From: Lolium rigidum
Lineage: Eukaryota; Streptophyta; Magnoliopsida; Poales; Poaceae
Direction of reading: 5' to 3'
DNA: 64,000 nt
NCBI RefSeq assembly: GCF_022539505.1
Contig: NC_061513.1
Coordinates: forward strand, 353,815,696 to 353,879,695
Shown here: piece after piece, positions 31,856 through 43,696 of the stretch
How the letters are laid out: each line of letters begins with the position of its first letter
Position numbering within the stretch: the stretch's first letter is position 1
The notes under the pieces: generated by a model
The model's input: only the letters and a program-made list of their open reading frames with translations
Database searches by the model: none
What the model was told of the DNA's origin: nothing
Translations under genes and position numbers: made by a program

Positions 31856-34800
31856 ATGGATAATCGTGGCTGGATGTACGATGGCAGAATCAGCCGCGTG
31901 GAACTATACTGATGAATGGGGAGAAAAGACCGAGCAGTTTGTGGATAGGGCGTTTGCCATCCCTAGCAGACCTATAAGAGTTTGGTGCCCTTGTAGTAAG
32001 TGCGCTAACCAAAAGGCACAGGACAAGGACACTATGAGTATGCACCTGATCAAGTTTGGGTTCACACCGTCCTACAAGATTTGGACTTACCATGGAGAAA
32101 AAGCAAAGAAACGTGCTAGGAAGGAGGTGCAGCAGATTCAACCAAGGGGGAATATGACACTGGTTTTGATAGGTGCTTAGAAAACTTGGCTAATGGTAAT
32201 GTGCCCGAAAGCTCTCATGTAGAGGTGGAGACACCTCAGGATGCGGAGACAAGTGAGGACCCGGAGGAAAACACAAAGGAGTATTATGAGGCTCCGTTTG
32301 CTTCGCGAAACCCCTACATGAAAATACAGAGGTTACCCAACTAGATGCCATCGCTCGCCTTATGGCCTTGAAGTGCCATAGGAACTTGTGCAGAGATGGG
32401 TTCGATGAACTTCTGGTCATCGTAGGCAGCCTTCTACCGAAAGGGCACCTCTTGCCGCAAAACTTCTACTATTCGACCAAATTGCTCAGTGACCTTAAGA
32501 TGTCATCTCAGCAGATACACGCATGTCCAAAGGGATGCATGCTATTCAGAGAGGAGCACGCTGACACAAATTATTGCATCAAAGGCAATTCCTCTAGGTA
32601 CTTTGAGGTAGACCGCAATGGTGATAGTCAGAAGAGGCAGACCATGATTGCCAAGAATATCCTCCGCTATCTTCCAGTTCTACCGAGGATCCAGTGGCTC
32701 TTCATGACCGAGGATACTGCCCAGCAGATGAGGTGGGCCGTGGAAGGAAACAGATACACCGACAAGATGATACATCCGTCGGATGGTACCGCATGGAAGA
32801 ACTTTGTCAAGAAATTTCCACCGAAAGCAGTGTGACCCGAGGAGCGTAGCAGCTTGCGATATCAACCGATGGGTTCAATCCATATGGTATGTCGGCTGCA
32901 GTATACAGCTTGTTGGCCGGTGTTTGTTATTCCCATGAACCGCCCCCGGCGTCCGCATGAGATCGGAGAACATGTTTGTGTCGATGATAATCCCGTGGCC
33001 CAAATACCCGGGTAAGAACATGAATGTGTACCCGGAACCGCTGGTGGATGACTTGGTTCGTGGCTGGGAAGGTCGCGGGATCCGAACATATGACGCATCA
33101 AAGAAGGAGTACTTCAATATGTATGTGTGGTACCACACGTCTCGCATGACCCGCCAGCACGTGCTTTGTTCTGCGGGTGGTGTACACATGGGAAGTGGCC
33201 TTGCCCACAGTGCAGAGGCAAGTATTCATGCTTTGATGAAGCTCGACAGTTCCTTGAGCGGAGGCATGCATACAGGAGTGATGTAAAGAGTTTCAAGAAA
33301 GGCCGTGTTGTCCGTGGCCCGAAGCCAATTCTGGAAGACCGGAACGGAAATCAAGGCCGAGTTAGAAGCTCTTCAGCCTAGCCCCGATGGGAATGGTTTC
33401 TTGGGATATGGGGAGACACACCAATGGACTCACAAGCCGTGCTTATGGAAGCTCCCTTACTTTGAGTTTCTCGAGCTCCCGCATAACATTGATGTAATGC
33501 ACACCGAGAAGAATATCGTGAAGCCATTTGGAGCACGATTGTGGACACCGAGAAGACGAAGGATAACATAAAGGCTCGAATTGATCAAGAAATGGGGTGT
33601 GATAGGCCGGAGTTGAACATGCAGCCACCTAATGGTGCCAAAAAACTTGGACTAAGCCACACGCTCCGTTCGCCTCACAAAGGCCCAAAAAAGGGAGGTC
33701 TTCCAATGGATGAAGGACTCCTTGTTTTTCCCCGATGGGTTCGCAGCCAACCGGATGAGGGGCCTCGAACATTGAAACGCTCGCGAGTACAAGGACTGAA
33801 GAGTCATGACTACCACATATGGCTTGAGCGGATAATGCCGGTGATGATTCGAGGCTATGTCCCTGAGTCGACTTAGCGAGTGCTAGCGAGGTTGAGTTTT
33901 TTCTTCCGCCAGATTTGTGCTAGGGAGTTAGACACTAAAGTGATTGAGAAGATGGATGAAGAGGCACCCGTGTTGCTTTGCGATCTAGAGAAGATCTTTC
34001 CTCCGTGGTTCTTTAATCCGATGCAACACATGATCCCGCACCTCGCGGAGGAGTGCTTAAAGGGGGGCCCGAATTGGGGCCGTTGGCAGTTTGGTCCCGA
34101 GAGAGAAACACAAAAGCTTCGTCAAATGACCGGCAATAAATGCAAGATCGAAGCATCCATAGCCGAGGCAGTCCCGAACGTGGAGGTGGCAAACTTCACC
34201 ACTAAGCACTATGATCCCAACATTCCCACAAAGCACAACCCGGTCCTCCGTTACAATGCCGCCAACAATGAAGAAGTACCCAAGCTTAGCATCTTCGTGG
34301 GGCTTGGTGGCAAGTCAAGTGGATCGAAGCCGTACAGAACGGACCTACATGAGCGGACCTTAATCCACTCGTATGTCTTAAACACCATGGTCGAAGTGAA
34401 GCCGTACATCGAGTAAGTGCGAACCATTTAATTATTCGCAAACATTCACTCGTATGTTCGTGGCTAACTCTTCCTCTTTTCATCGGTATAGGAAATTCAA
34501 GGCTATACATTGGAAGAATACCCACGAGGAGCCTACCCGGAAGAATCCAAGCAAATTTTCGATAAAGGCGGCGGTTTCGGTTTCGGTAGCTGGTTTTGTA
34601 ATTTGGTACTATTCTATCCAAATTAGCTAGCACTTCCGACATTTATCGGTCATTTCTCGTTCTAAACTTCTTGTGCTAAACTTGTAGGCAAGAACCGACA
34701 AAGAGATGAAGTCGAGCTAAGAAAAATTGCTAGGGGCTTTGACCATTCCGTAGAAGCGTTCAACTCCTATGACGTGAACGGGTATCGCTTCCAGCACCCA

Positions 34801-35235
34801 TCAATACACAACAAGCCGGCCCAACGCGAAGACAATAAATAGCGGGGTGGTATGTCAAGGTGATGATGGGCTCCATTACTATGGAAGAGTCGAGGGTATA
34901 TACGAGCTGAATTACGGGTTTCACAAAGGGCTAAATCCCGTCGTCTTCAAATTCCATTGGTTTGACCCACGTCGGGTGAGACGGGATCCTGAAATTGGGT
35001 TGGTTGAAGTTCAAAGGAACTCCGTTTATAAGGGAGAGGATGTGTACATCTTGGCTACCCAGGCCTTTCAAGTATTCTATCTCCCGTACGCGTGCAAAAA
35101 CCCGACAAAACGTCTACATGGATGGGATGTTGTGATGACGGTGCCTTCACGCAATAGGCCGCCCCCGCCAAACAAGGACGATTACCGCCGCGTAGACCCC
35201 TCAGCAAGGAGTGTCGAGTTTTATCAGGAAGAAGG
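31856..35235 (+). pseudogene. TNP2-type CACTA transposase, main part
   Basis: TNP2 is the DDE-type transposase that cuts and joins CACTA ends. The start ATG at 31856 gives MDNRGWMYDGRISRVE, right after an acceptor-like AG. In order: transposase-associated domain to about 32150 (EWGEKTEQFVDRAFAIPSRP, CPCSKCANQKAQ); TNP2 core about 32440-33570 (CPKGCMLFREEH, PVLPRIQWLFMTEDTAQQMR, MRSENMFVSMIIPWPKYPGK, FCGWCTHGKWPCPQCRG, PHNIDVMHTEKNI); DUF4218-like region to 34416 (LKSHDYHIWLERIMPV, FPPWFFNPMQHMIPHLAEEC); an intron about 34417-34490 with GTAAGT and TATAG; and DUF4216-like sequence about 34840-35100 (YELNYGFHKGLNPVVFKFHW). Frameshifts lie near 31909, 32148, 32310, 32835 and 33300, and an in-frame TAG at 33874. 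Gypsy D interrupts the coding frame at 35235; it resumes at 48212. Confidence 0.93.
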
Positions 35236-35623
35236 TGACATAGGCATCCCAAATGGGCCTGCCGAATATAGTACCCGGGGTTTATTGAAGGCCCACTACC
35301 CGAAGAATAAGAAGATTCGGAAGCCCAAGATGTGTTAAAGGAAAAGATAGAGTTGTAATAGGAAGTGTTATTTGTAATCTGGCGGGATGAGTTAGAAACC
35401 GTCCCGGACTCTGTAAACTTGTACAAAACGAAACCCTCGGCTCCACCTCTTATATAAAGGGGGAGTCGAGGGACGAAGAGATCATCGAATCATTGTCTGC
35501 AAACCCTAGTTTTCATATTCGTCGAGTACTTTTCGGCTGAAACCTTCGAGATCTACTTGCCCTCTACTTCTAACTAAACCCTAGCCTACAATCCATAGGC
35601 ATTGACAAGTTAATCCCTTGTCA
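35236..35623 (+). repeat. 5' LTR of Gypsy D (388 bp)
   Basis: TGACATAGGC ... CCCTTGTCA. A TATA box TATATAAA is at 35451-35458, giving a leader that starts in the region after GGGGGAGTCGAG. It is much shorter than LTRs of many Tat elements. Confidence 0.95.
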
Positions 35624-35669
35624 ATTGGCGCCGTCTCGTGGGGATTAGAGGCGTAAGGATCCGATCTCG

Positions 35670-38050
35670 ATGGCACGTTCAAGATCTTCGACATCGTCAA
35701 CCGGAAGCAACACTATGGATCGAGGTAAACAGATCGCTGCTGGTCTTGTTGATTTTGTTCCTCACCCACCCTCCCGTTTGGATGCATATGCGTATCTGGC
35801 GGAGCCCTTGGAGATGACGTTCGGAAGGTTCAACTTTCGCGTCGAGAAGGAAGGATCGTATCGTGTCGAAATTCCGATTTCGTCGGGATCGTCGGCGGTT
35901 GATTCTGATTTTTCAAGCTATGCATCGTCAACTGAGTCAGAAGAAGAAACTTTGGCAACACGTTACGTCAGCATCAGAGCAAGAGAGAAACTCGCCAAGA
36001 TCTTCAGACAACACATCGTTTGAGTCATCTCGCGGACTCATATATAAGCGATGGCTCAAGCGATGTCGACAGCATTACGACTTCATCGACAAATCTCTCA
36101 CAAGGGCAAGGTCTTCATCAATCTCAACAATGATGTCACCAAACCCAACATAGATTTGAGTACAAAATATCATCGGATTTATGCTATAGAAAATCAAGAG
36201 GAAACATCCGAGGCTTTCGACGAGTTGGGAAATCCTTTGTCGATCCCTCGGATCTAAGGAGAGGTATGGGCACTAAATATGTCGGGCCCACACCACGCGT
36301 CGAGTTCAACTTCCACAGGCAGCCTGGGATAGAGCGGCAAAAGCCATAGATGGTTCATAACCAATGACGACGACAGCTACAGCTCAAGAACTACAAGCTT
36401 ATCAATATATGCTCGCACGAACTGCCCGAGAAATAGAAAAACAGACAGTTGAGTTGAACAGGAGAAAGGAGGCAGCTTCTGCATCCAGCAGGAGAAGGGC
36501 AGATCTAAGTGGACAATCTAGAGTTTCGGGTGATAGCCACAGGGAGGCTCGGAACAGAGGAAGATCAAGGTTACAACACATACCCGGCGTAAAGAGAGCA
36601 CTTGATTCAAAACCTCGACATGTCTTTTATGACGATAGATACAAGAGGAAATATTATCCCTAAGACACCGTAAGCTGGGTATATGGCGACACAAGCTTAC
36701 ATCCTTGCATCCGCACCACCCCCAGGAGATCCAAGGGAAACATTATACAATATGGCGTTAGCAGGGGTTGGAGCTATGGGGACAGCTGTTCGTAGCAACG
36801 CCTCCCGAAGAAGCGGCAAGGCAAAATAGTCCACGACCGCGCAGCGAAGAACGGCGGCAGCTCCGAAGGACCAAGTAGAGCAAGAGATACAGGAGCACAA
36901 GCAAGGGTCGATAGAGCGAGGCAAAGCGGAAGAGATCATCGGCAGTCCCCGGAGCTTAATGACGAGGATATGTGCGGTCTACCGTGCTTCACGAGAAGAG
37001 TCCGAAAACTCGAGTCCCCTCAGATTCAAGTTACCCGATCACTTCAAAAAGTTCGACGGCCCGCAAGATCCGGAAGATTGGTTAATTGATTACCTCGAGA
37101 CTGGTGAAGCTAACTCGGAGGAACTAGAGCAACAGCGATGCAAAGTATTCAGGTGCACTTAAGTGGAGCCGCACGATCTTGGATCAAAAAACTTCCGCCA
37201 GGATCCATCGACACTGGGAAAGTTTCGAGGACGTATTCGTCAAGAACTTCGAGTCCACATGCAAGAAGCCTGCGTCGTTAGAAGAGCTGAGGGCGTGTCG
37301 ACAAAAGCCAGATGAGTCAATGAGAAAATACATCCAAAGGTGGAACATCATACAAAACTCGGCGAAAATATATCCGACGAGAGAGCAATAGATGCGTTTG
37401 TCGCAGGAATCAGGCGCGGAGATTTTGTCGAGGATTTGGGAAGGACCAATCCAAAAACAAGTATCCGCGTTGATGGAGATAGCAAATAGATGGGCGGACG
37501 GAGAAGACGCTGTCCACAATAAACGACACAGGTCGCCAGAAGAGGACCGTGGTCGAAATTATCAGGCGAGGCGACGATTTCCTCGGCAGTATCCGAATTA
37601 TGACGCCCCAGGGCAAATTTCGGCAGGATTTCGGGCAAATACAGGAGGAAGCAACAGAGACGATTATCAGAGAAGCAATGAGCAGCGAAGCGATAATAGG
37701 GACGACTCCCGCAACAGGCAAAATAGTGGGCCAAGGTTTCCACGACCTTTTGTGTCTCCCGAAGAAATGCTGAACGGACCGTGCCAGATGCACTTCTTCC
37801 TCGACAGCAATGGGAAAAGACAGTCAGGGCACCTACAGAAAGATTGTCGAAATTTTCAAGCAATGTTCAGATGTGCAGAAAACGCTCACGCACGAGCAGC
37901 ACAAAGAAACCCTCGGGAGCCTAGGAGCGAAGTTCATCTACCGCCACCTCCCGCTATTACAGAGGACAATCGACACCAGCTCAGAATAGCGGCAGCACTC
38001 GCACCACCACCCTATGTTGATCCTAACTCCAACTGGAGCAGTTGTCGATG
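35670..38050 (+). pseudogene. gag of Gypsy D
   Basis: The ATG at 35670 (MARSRSSTSSTGS) is 46 bases after the 5' LTR. Segments recognisable in order: an N-terminal Ser-rich region; a basic stretch at 36364-36660 (REIEKQTVELNRRKEAAS, coiled-coil-like); the Gag core at about 37010-37390 (FKLPDHFKKFDGPQDPEDWL, ESFEDVFVKNFES, KPDESMRKYIQRWNII); and a knuckle-like segment with SGHLQKDCRNFQ near 37810-37860. Several frameshifts and stops (for example near 36020, 37160 and 37390) separate the blocks, so no full product can be made from this copy. Confidence 0.8.
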
Positions 38051-38159
38051 ATTCGAAGGGAAGGCCAGTCCAATAGAGCTCAAAAAGTAATCTCGCGACA
38101 GGTGTTCATGGCGGAGAAAATGCCTCCACCAACAGCTTGAGTACCTCAATTGGTCGGGG

Positions 38160-41100
38160 CAAGACATCGGTTTCACCATAGCGAGACCACCCGCAACAGA
38201 GTTCCTCGACCAGGGCAGGTCAGCACTTATACTCGCCAGCAGTTATCGCGGATTTGACGTTTCTCGAGTATTCATAGATGGTGGCAGCAGCTTAAACCTT
38301 ATGTATGCGGATACATTGAGGAAGATGAACATATCCTTAGCAAACCCGAAGCCAACGGACACAAGGTTCCACGGCATCACACCGTAGAAACCAAGTTACC
38401 CATTGGGGAAGATCAACCTCGACGTTCGGTTTGGAACCCGAGAAAATTATAGAATCGAGAATCGGAGTTCGAAGTCGTGGATTTTCCATCGCAGTACCAC
38501 GCTTTGTTGGGACGACCAGCATATGCTAGATTTATGGCAGTACCACACTATACATACCTGTTATGGAGATTGCTCGGACCCAAGGGACCAATCACGGTCA
38601 AAGGGAGTTTCGCCTTAGCCGATAAGTGCGACAAGGATTTCCATCGGTTATCGAAACCTTCGGGATGCAAGCTGAATACTTGGCGTCGAAAAGCATGACC
38701 GATTACGACGTATCGCCGTACGTTGGAAGGCCAAACAAAGAATCAACTTTCAACACGAGAGAAAAATTCTAAGGAGGTGCAGATTCACCCGACAGATCCA
38801 AAAAGACGACATCCATTGCAAACAACATGGATATCGCATAGGAAAGCGCGCTCGTCGAGTTCCTCCGTGAGAACTCGGAAAATCTTCGCATGGTGTCCAG
38901 CTCGACATGCCAGGAGTACCTGTGGAACTTGCCGAGCACCACCTAAATTTGGATCCAACAACGAAACCAATCGTACAACCTTTGCGGCGTTTTTCGAACC
39001 AAACCGCAAATCCATGCTATCGAAATAAATCGACTAGAGGAAGCTGGTTTTATCAGAGAGATATCTACAAAAGCCACATGGGTAGCTAACCCAGTGATGG
39101 TGCCGAAGAAAAACACGACAGTCCTTCGCATGTGCGTCGACTTTACGTGTCTCAACAAACATTTCCCTAAGGATCACTTTCCCCTCCCAAGGATCGATCA
39201 AATCATCGACTCCACGGCGAGGCTGTGAACGTCTTTCCTTTTTGGATGCATACTCCGGTTATAACCAGATCAGATTAAAAGAAGATGATGAAGCCAAGAC
39301 AGCGTTTATTACACCTTACGGCGTGTTTTGCTACAAGACAATGCCCTTTGGTCTAAAAAATGCGGGAGCAACATATCGTAGGATGATGCGTAGTGTTTAG
39401 CAACACAGATCGGGAAGAACGTGCAAGTATACATCGATGATGTCGTTATAACATCAAAAAAGGGAGCAACGTTGATCGAGGATCTCAAAGAAACTTTTGA
39501 CAACCTCGACAAATTCCGCCTCAAGCCGAACCCGACGAAGTGTTCTTTTGGCGTCCCAAGCAGGAGAACTTCCGGGGTTTCTAGTTTCAGCAAGAGGGAT
39601 TGAAGCAAATCCCGACAAAATACAAGCCATAGTAACAATGAGGAAGCCAACGAAGTTGAAAGAAATACGAGCAGCTAACCGAGGCGAGTCGCAGCTTTGA
39701 GCAGATTCGTCGCCGTGTTAGGAGAAAAGCGTTACCATTTTATGCGCTGATAAAACAAGGAGATAAATTCCAGTGGAACGAAGAAGCTGATAGAGCTTTC
39801 GAGGATTTGAAGCGAAAAATCTCGACACCACCAATCCTGGTGGCTCCAAAGGAAAAGGAACCTCTCCTGTTGTATATTGCAGCCACACCCCAAGTGGTTA
39901 GCACGGTGTTAGTCGTCGAAAGAGAAGAAGAAGGGAAAATCCATGGAGTGCAGCGGCAAGTATACTTCGTGAGCGAAGTCTTGTCGCCTCAAAACAAAGG
40001 TACCCTCGCACCAAAAGCTAGCATATGGAGTGTTCACGACAGAGACGAAAATTGCGCCACTATTTTTCGGCACACCCGATCATAGTGGTCAATGAAGCTC
40101 CTTTGTCAAATATACTCGAACAACCCGGAAGCTACGGGTCGTGTCTCCCTTTGGGGAATAGAACTTTCCCTCGGGACATCACGTATGAAAAAGAAAAGCA
40201 ATAAAGTCGCAAATACTACCGGACTTCATCGCAGAGTGGATGGAGTTGCAAAATACAGGACCCCCGGATTTATCGAGAACCTCGGACTATGAACTTTGAT
40301 GGGTCCAAGAGACTAGAAGGGGTCGGCGCAGGAGTAGTACTCATATCACCTGAAGGCGACAAGTTGAAGTACATCCTTCGGATGACGTTCCCTAACGCAT
40401 CCAACAACGAAGCAGAATATGAGGCTCTCATACACGGGATGAAGATGGCGAAAGCCTGTGGAGCAACTCGATTAAAAATCTTCGGCGATTCACAATTAGT
40501 AGCTCAGCAAGTTATGAACCAATGTGACGCAGTCAACGATAGCATGATGGCATACAAGGAGGTGTACAATGAGCTCGAGAAGTTGTTCGATGGATGCGAA
40601 GTAAATCATATTAGTAGATTGAGCAACGACGAAGCCGACGTTCTGGCAAACATCGGGTCGCAATGCCTTGCAGTCCCACCAGGTGTATTTTGGGAAGAGA
40701 TAACAGAGAGATCCACTGAGTCGACAAAGTCAAAAAAGAAGGAGAAGAAACCCTCGGGGGCTACCAAGGAAAGGCAAGAAGAAGAAGAAGAAGAGCAAGA
40801 CCTGGTCATGGTAATACAGATACCATGGATGCAGCCATACATATCATATATGCTAAGGAAAGAAATACCCGACGATCCAGTCGAGGCAAGGCGAGTAATT
40901 CGACGCTCCAAAGCTTTCACAGTGGTTAAGGGGGAATTATATAAGAGAAGTATTTCAGGCGTCTTGCAAAGGTGCGTCACACCTGAAGAAGGAAGAATAA
41001 TTCTAAAGGATGTACACGAAGGAGTATGTGGCCACCACGCAAGTAGTCGAGCTATCGCAGCCAAGGTTTTTCGGGCAGGATTCTACTGGTTAACAGCAAT

Positions 41101-42063
41101 TGAGGACGCTAAGGACATAGTACGAACTTGCGACGCGTGTCAAAGGTTTGCCGCAAAACCTCACTCCCCAGCAGCAGAGTTAGCACCAATACCTTTGTCG
41201 TGGCCCTTTGCACAATGGGGACTCGATATGGTGGGCAAGTTACACAAATCGTGGCCAGGAGGAAAGGAATACATGCTAGTAGCTGTCGACAAATTTACAA
41301 AGTGGATAGAAGCGAAACCGATAAATTCACCAGACGGAGCATCTGCAGTAAAATTCATACAAGGCCTCGTCTTCAGATTTGGAGTGCCCCATAGCATCGT
41401 CACAGACAACGGCAGCAATTTCACATCCAATGAATTCAAAGACTATTGCAAAGAGGTGGGTATCAAGCTGAACTTTGCGTCAGTTGCACATCCTCAAACC
41501 AATGGGCAAGTCGAGAAAGCCAATGGCATCATCTCGCAATGGCATCAAGAAACGTCCTGTTGGGGCCTTTGGAAAAAGCTCGACATACCCGGCCCGATGA
41601 ACTACCAAGTGTGTCGTGGAGCATCCGAACAACACCAAATACGGCGACACAAGAAACCCCGTTTTTTCTGGTTCATGGCGCGGAGGCAGTACTTCCAATA
41701 GAAATAGAGCACGACTCCCCTAGAGTCACAGCATATGATGAAGAAGCTTCAAAGATAGCATTGGAAGACGATGTAGACGCACTCGACGAAGCTCGAGACG
41801 AAGTACTATCTCGCGTAACCAAGTATCAACAGGACTTGAAGAATTACCACAGTCGACGTTTGCGGCCAAGATCTTTTCAAGTGGGCGACCTAGTTCTTCG
41901 GCTCACGCAAAAAAGTCATGAAAAACTCGAGTCACCATGGCTTGGCCCTTACATCGTCACGGAAGTAATCGGAGGAGGAGCATACAGGATAAAGGACAAG
42001 AAGACAGGGGTGGAGGAGCCAAACCCTTGGAACGTGGCGCAACTCAGGCGGTTCTACGCCTAG
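38160..42063 (+). pseudogene. pol of Gypsy D with dual RNase H
   Basis: Order: aspartic protease-like block near 38215-38340 (RGFDVSRVFIDGGSSLN); reverse transcriptase about 39090-39600 (LDAYSGYNQIRLKEDDEAKT, MPFGLKNAGATY, catalytic QVYIDDVVITS near 39425); the usual Gypsy RNase H about 39800-40080; a second, RVT_3-type RNase H at 40289-40670 (NFDGSKRLEGVGAG, NNEAEYEALIHGM, IFGDSQLVAQQV, SNDEADVLA, keeping its D-E-D-D pattern); and integrase about 41030-41700 with zinc-binding H-H-C-C (VCGHHASSRA ... CDACQ) and catalytic WGLDMVGK, DNGSNF and E in NGQVEKANG. A frameshift near 41560 moves the C-terminus into another frame, ending FYA at 42063. RT has stops and shifts; 40289-41560 is open. Confidence 0.9.
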
Positions 42064-42540
42064 AGTCGAAATATAGTCCTTGTAAAACTTCAATGTACTG
42101 AAACGCCCGCGAGTTTTCAGACGCACTCTTTTCCTTTTTCGGGGCACCGAGTGGGGCCGGAGAAGGTTTTTAATGAGGCGGGCTCGCGGTGCTGCAATAT
42201 AATAAAGATAGTGGCCATATTACCTTTCTTCTTTATCAACATGACCAAAGTCACTGCTCCGACGAATTCCAATATAGTTCATCGACAAAAGAAAAACCTC
42301 ACCTTGGTATTCAAATACCTCGTGAGTCAATAAAAATACAAAATAGCACTAAATAAAAACTCGGGGGCTCATATTTGCCTCAAATATATAAATGCCTTGG
42401 TTCACAACCTCGCAAATATACAAATATAGTAAAGAGTCACCGAGACACTCGGGGGCTAGACAAACATAGAAATATAATGGTGGCTTTACAAAAATAGTCA
42501 TGGATTACAAAGAAGAAATATCTACAATAAGAAAATAACT
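42064..42540. other. spacer between pol end and antisense block 2
   Basis: The pol stop and the antisense stop converge on this 480-base gap. It contains two CTCGGGGGCT words, also found before the 3' LTR, and no gene. Confidence 0.5.
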
Positions 42541-43530
42541 AGTCTTGATTTAGTATGTCATCAAGAGTAACTCTGTCCTCCTCAGGAGCAGCACCAAGAA
42601 AATCGGCATAATGGCCATCGGCAAAAAAGTCGGCATCCATCCGAAGCAGGTCCTCAATCATTTCTTCGGCTACAGGCGTAACCTTCGTGTTAATCCTGTC
42701 AACACCAACTCTCCGACGTTTTACCTTTTGGTGAACCTTCTCGACAACCCGAGTAAGGTCAAGCTTCGAGTGGCGGATTCGGAGCATGATAAGAGCAAAT
42801 CGGCACCAGCTACCGCTTGTGCTTTGACAAAGTCATGGATACCTGCGAGCATCCTTGAACTTTTCCATCAAATCCGGAAGAGTTTTTGGTTGGACATTCC
42901 GAGGAAACATGGAATTATAAACCATGGATAAGGATTTGGCATGTAAGTGAAGGAAATCACGGGTTTGAGAGGTGCGATCTTGAAATCGGTAATTTGGCGA
43001 GTCCTCTCTCGGAGTAGCCCAAAACAAAGAACCATGGTCCAAGGAAAGATTAACAAGGAGGTTTGTCCTAGCGTTTACCCTCTCTTCCTCGGCAGCAAAG
43101 CATCAATAAAGGCACCTATCAAAACAACGAAAGGAAAACCTCTAAGAGACAATAGCATGAAGATGAAAGATATTACGGATGAGACAAACATACCCGACAT
43201 ATCTGCACTGGCTTCATTCATTAATTCGAGCATGAAATTTTCTCGAGTGACCGCCTTTTCAGCCTCGGAAGCAGCAATCTCTTTAGCAGCCACAGCCTCG
43301 CGAGCTTGCTGAAGGGCAATTTTTTCGGCTTCAGATGACTTGCGAGACTGCTCCATCATCACAAGTGTTTGCTTCTTCGCATACTGAAGTTGTTGTCGAA
43401 GTTCATCCAATTCTTGCGACAAGGTATCATCGACAGGTGCAGCATCAGTAACAGTTCTCTTCGCACGGGAAGAAGGCGAAACATTGGAAGGAGTGGAAGT
43501 TGGAGTATAGTTATCAAATATCAACTGAAA
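42541..43530 (-). pseudogene. antisense coding block 2 of Gypsy D
   Basis: Minus strand, convergent with pol. An acceptor-like TTTCAG precedes about 43524. The first part (IFDNYTPTSTPSNVSPSSR) leads into a long predicted coiled coil about 43420-43200 (SQELDELRQQLQYAKKQTL, EKIALQQAREAVAAKEIAA). Intron-like sequence follows, then a C-terminal part at about 42990-42541 (MFPRNVQPKTLPDLMEKFKD; HYADFLGAAPEEDR; stop at 42541). At least one frameshift lies near 42790. The layout parallels the C-terminal half of block 1, so the two could be duplicated copies or alternative 3' ends. Antisense ORFs like these are known in Tat elements; their function is not established. Confidence 0.6.
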
Positions 43531-43696
43531 TTTAAACAGGACAACATCAATTAACAGGCAAAGATAGAGTTCTTCATTAATCTCTTGGGAATAATTACAA
43601 GGGCATTACAGTGGATCTAAGGAAATACGTGTCGCCAAATGACTACTTTGGCGACAAGAACAAAGAAGCAAAAAGAAAAACAGAGGCATGCAACTA

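Noticed and set aside
35863..36257. Separate small genes at the start of Gypsy D
   Set aside because: Overlapping frames of one decayed gag; the 5' LTR, primer site and later gag core explain them.
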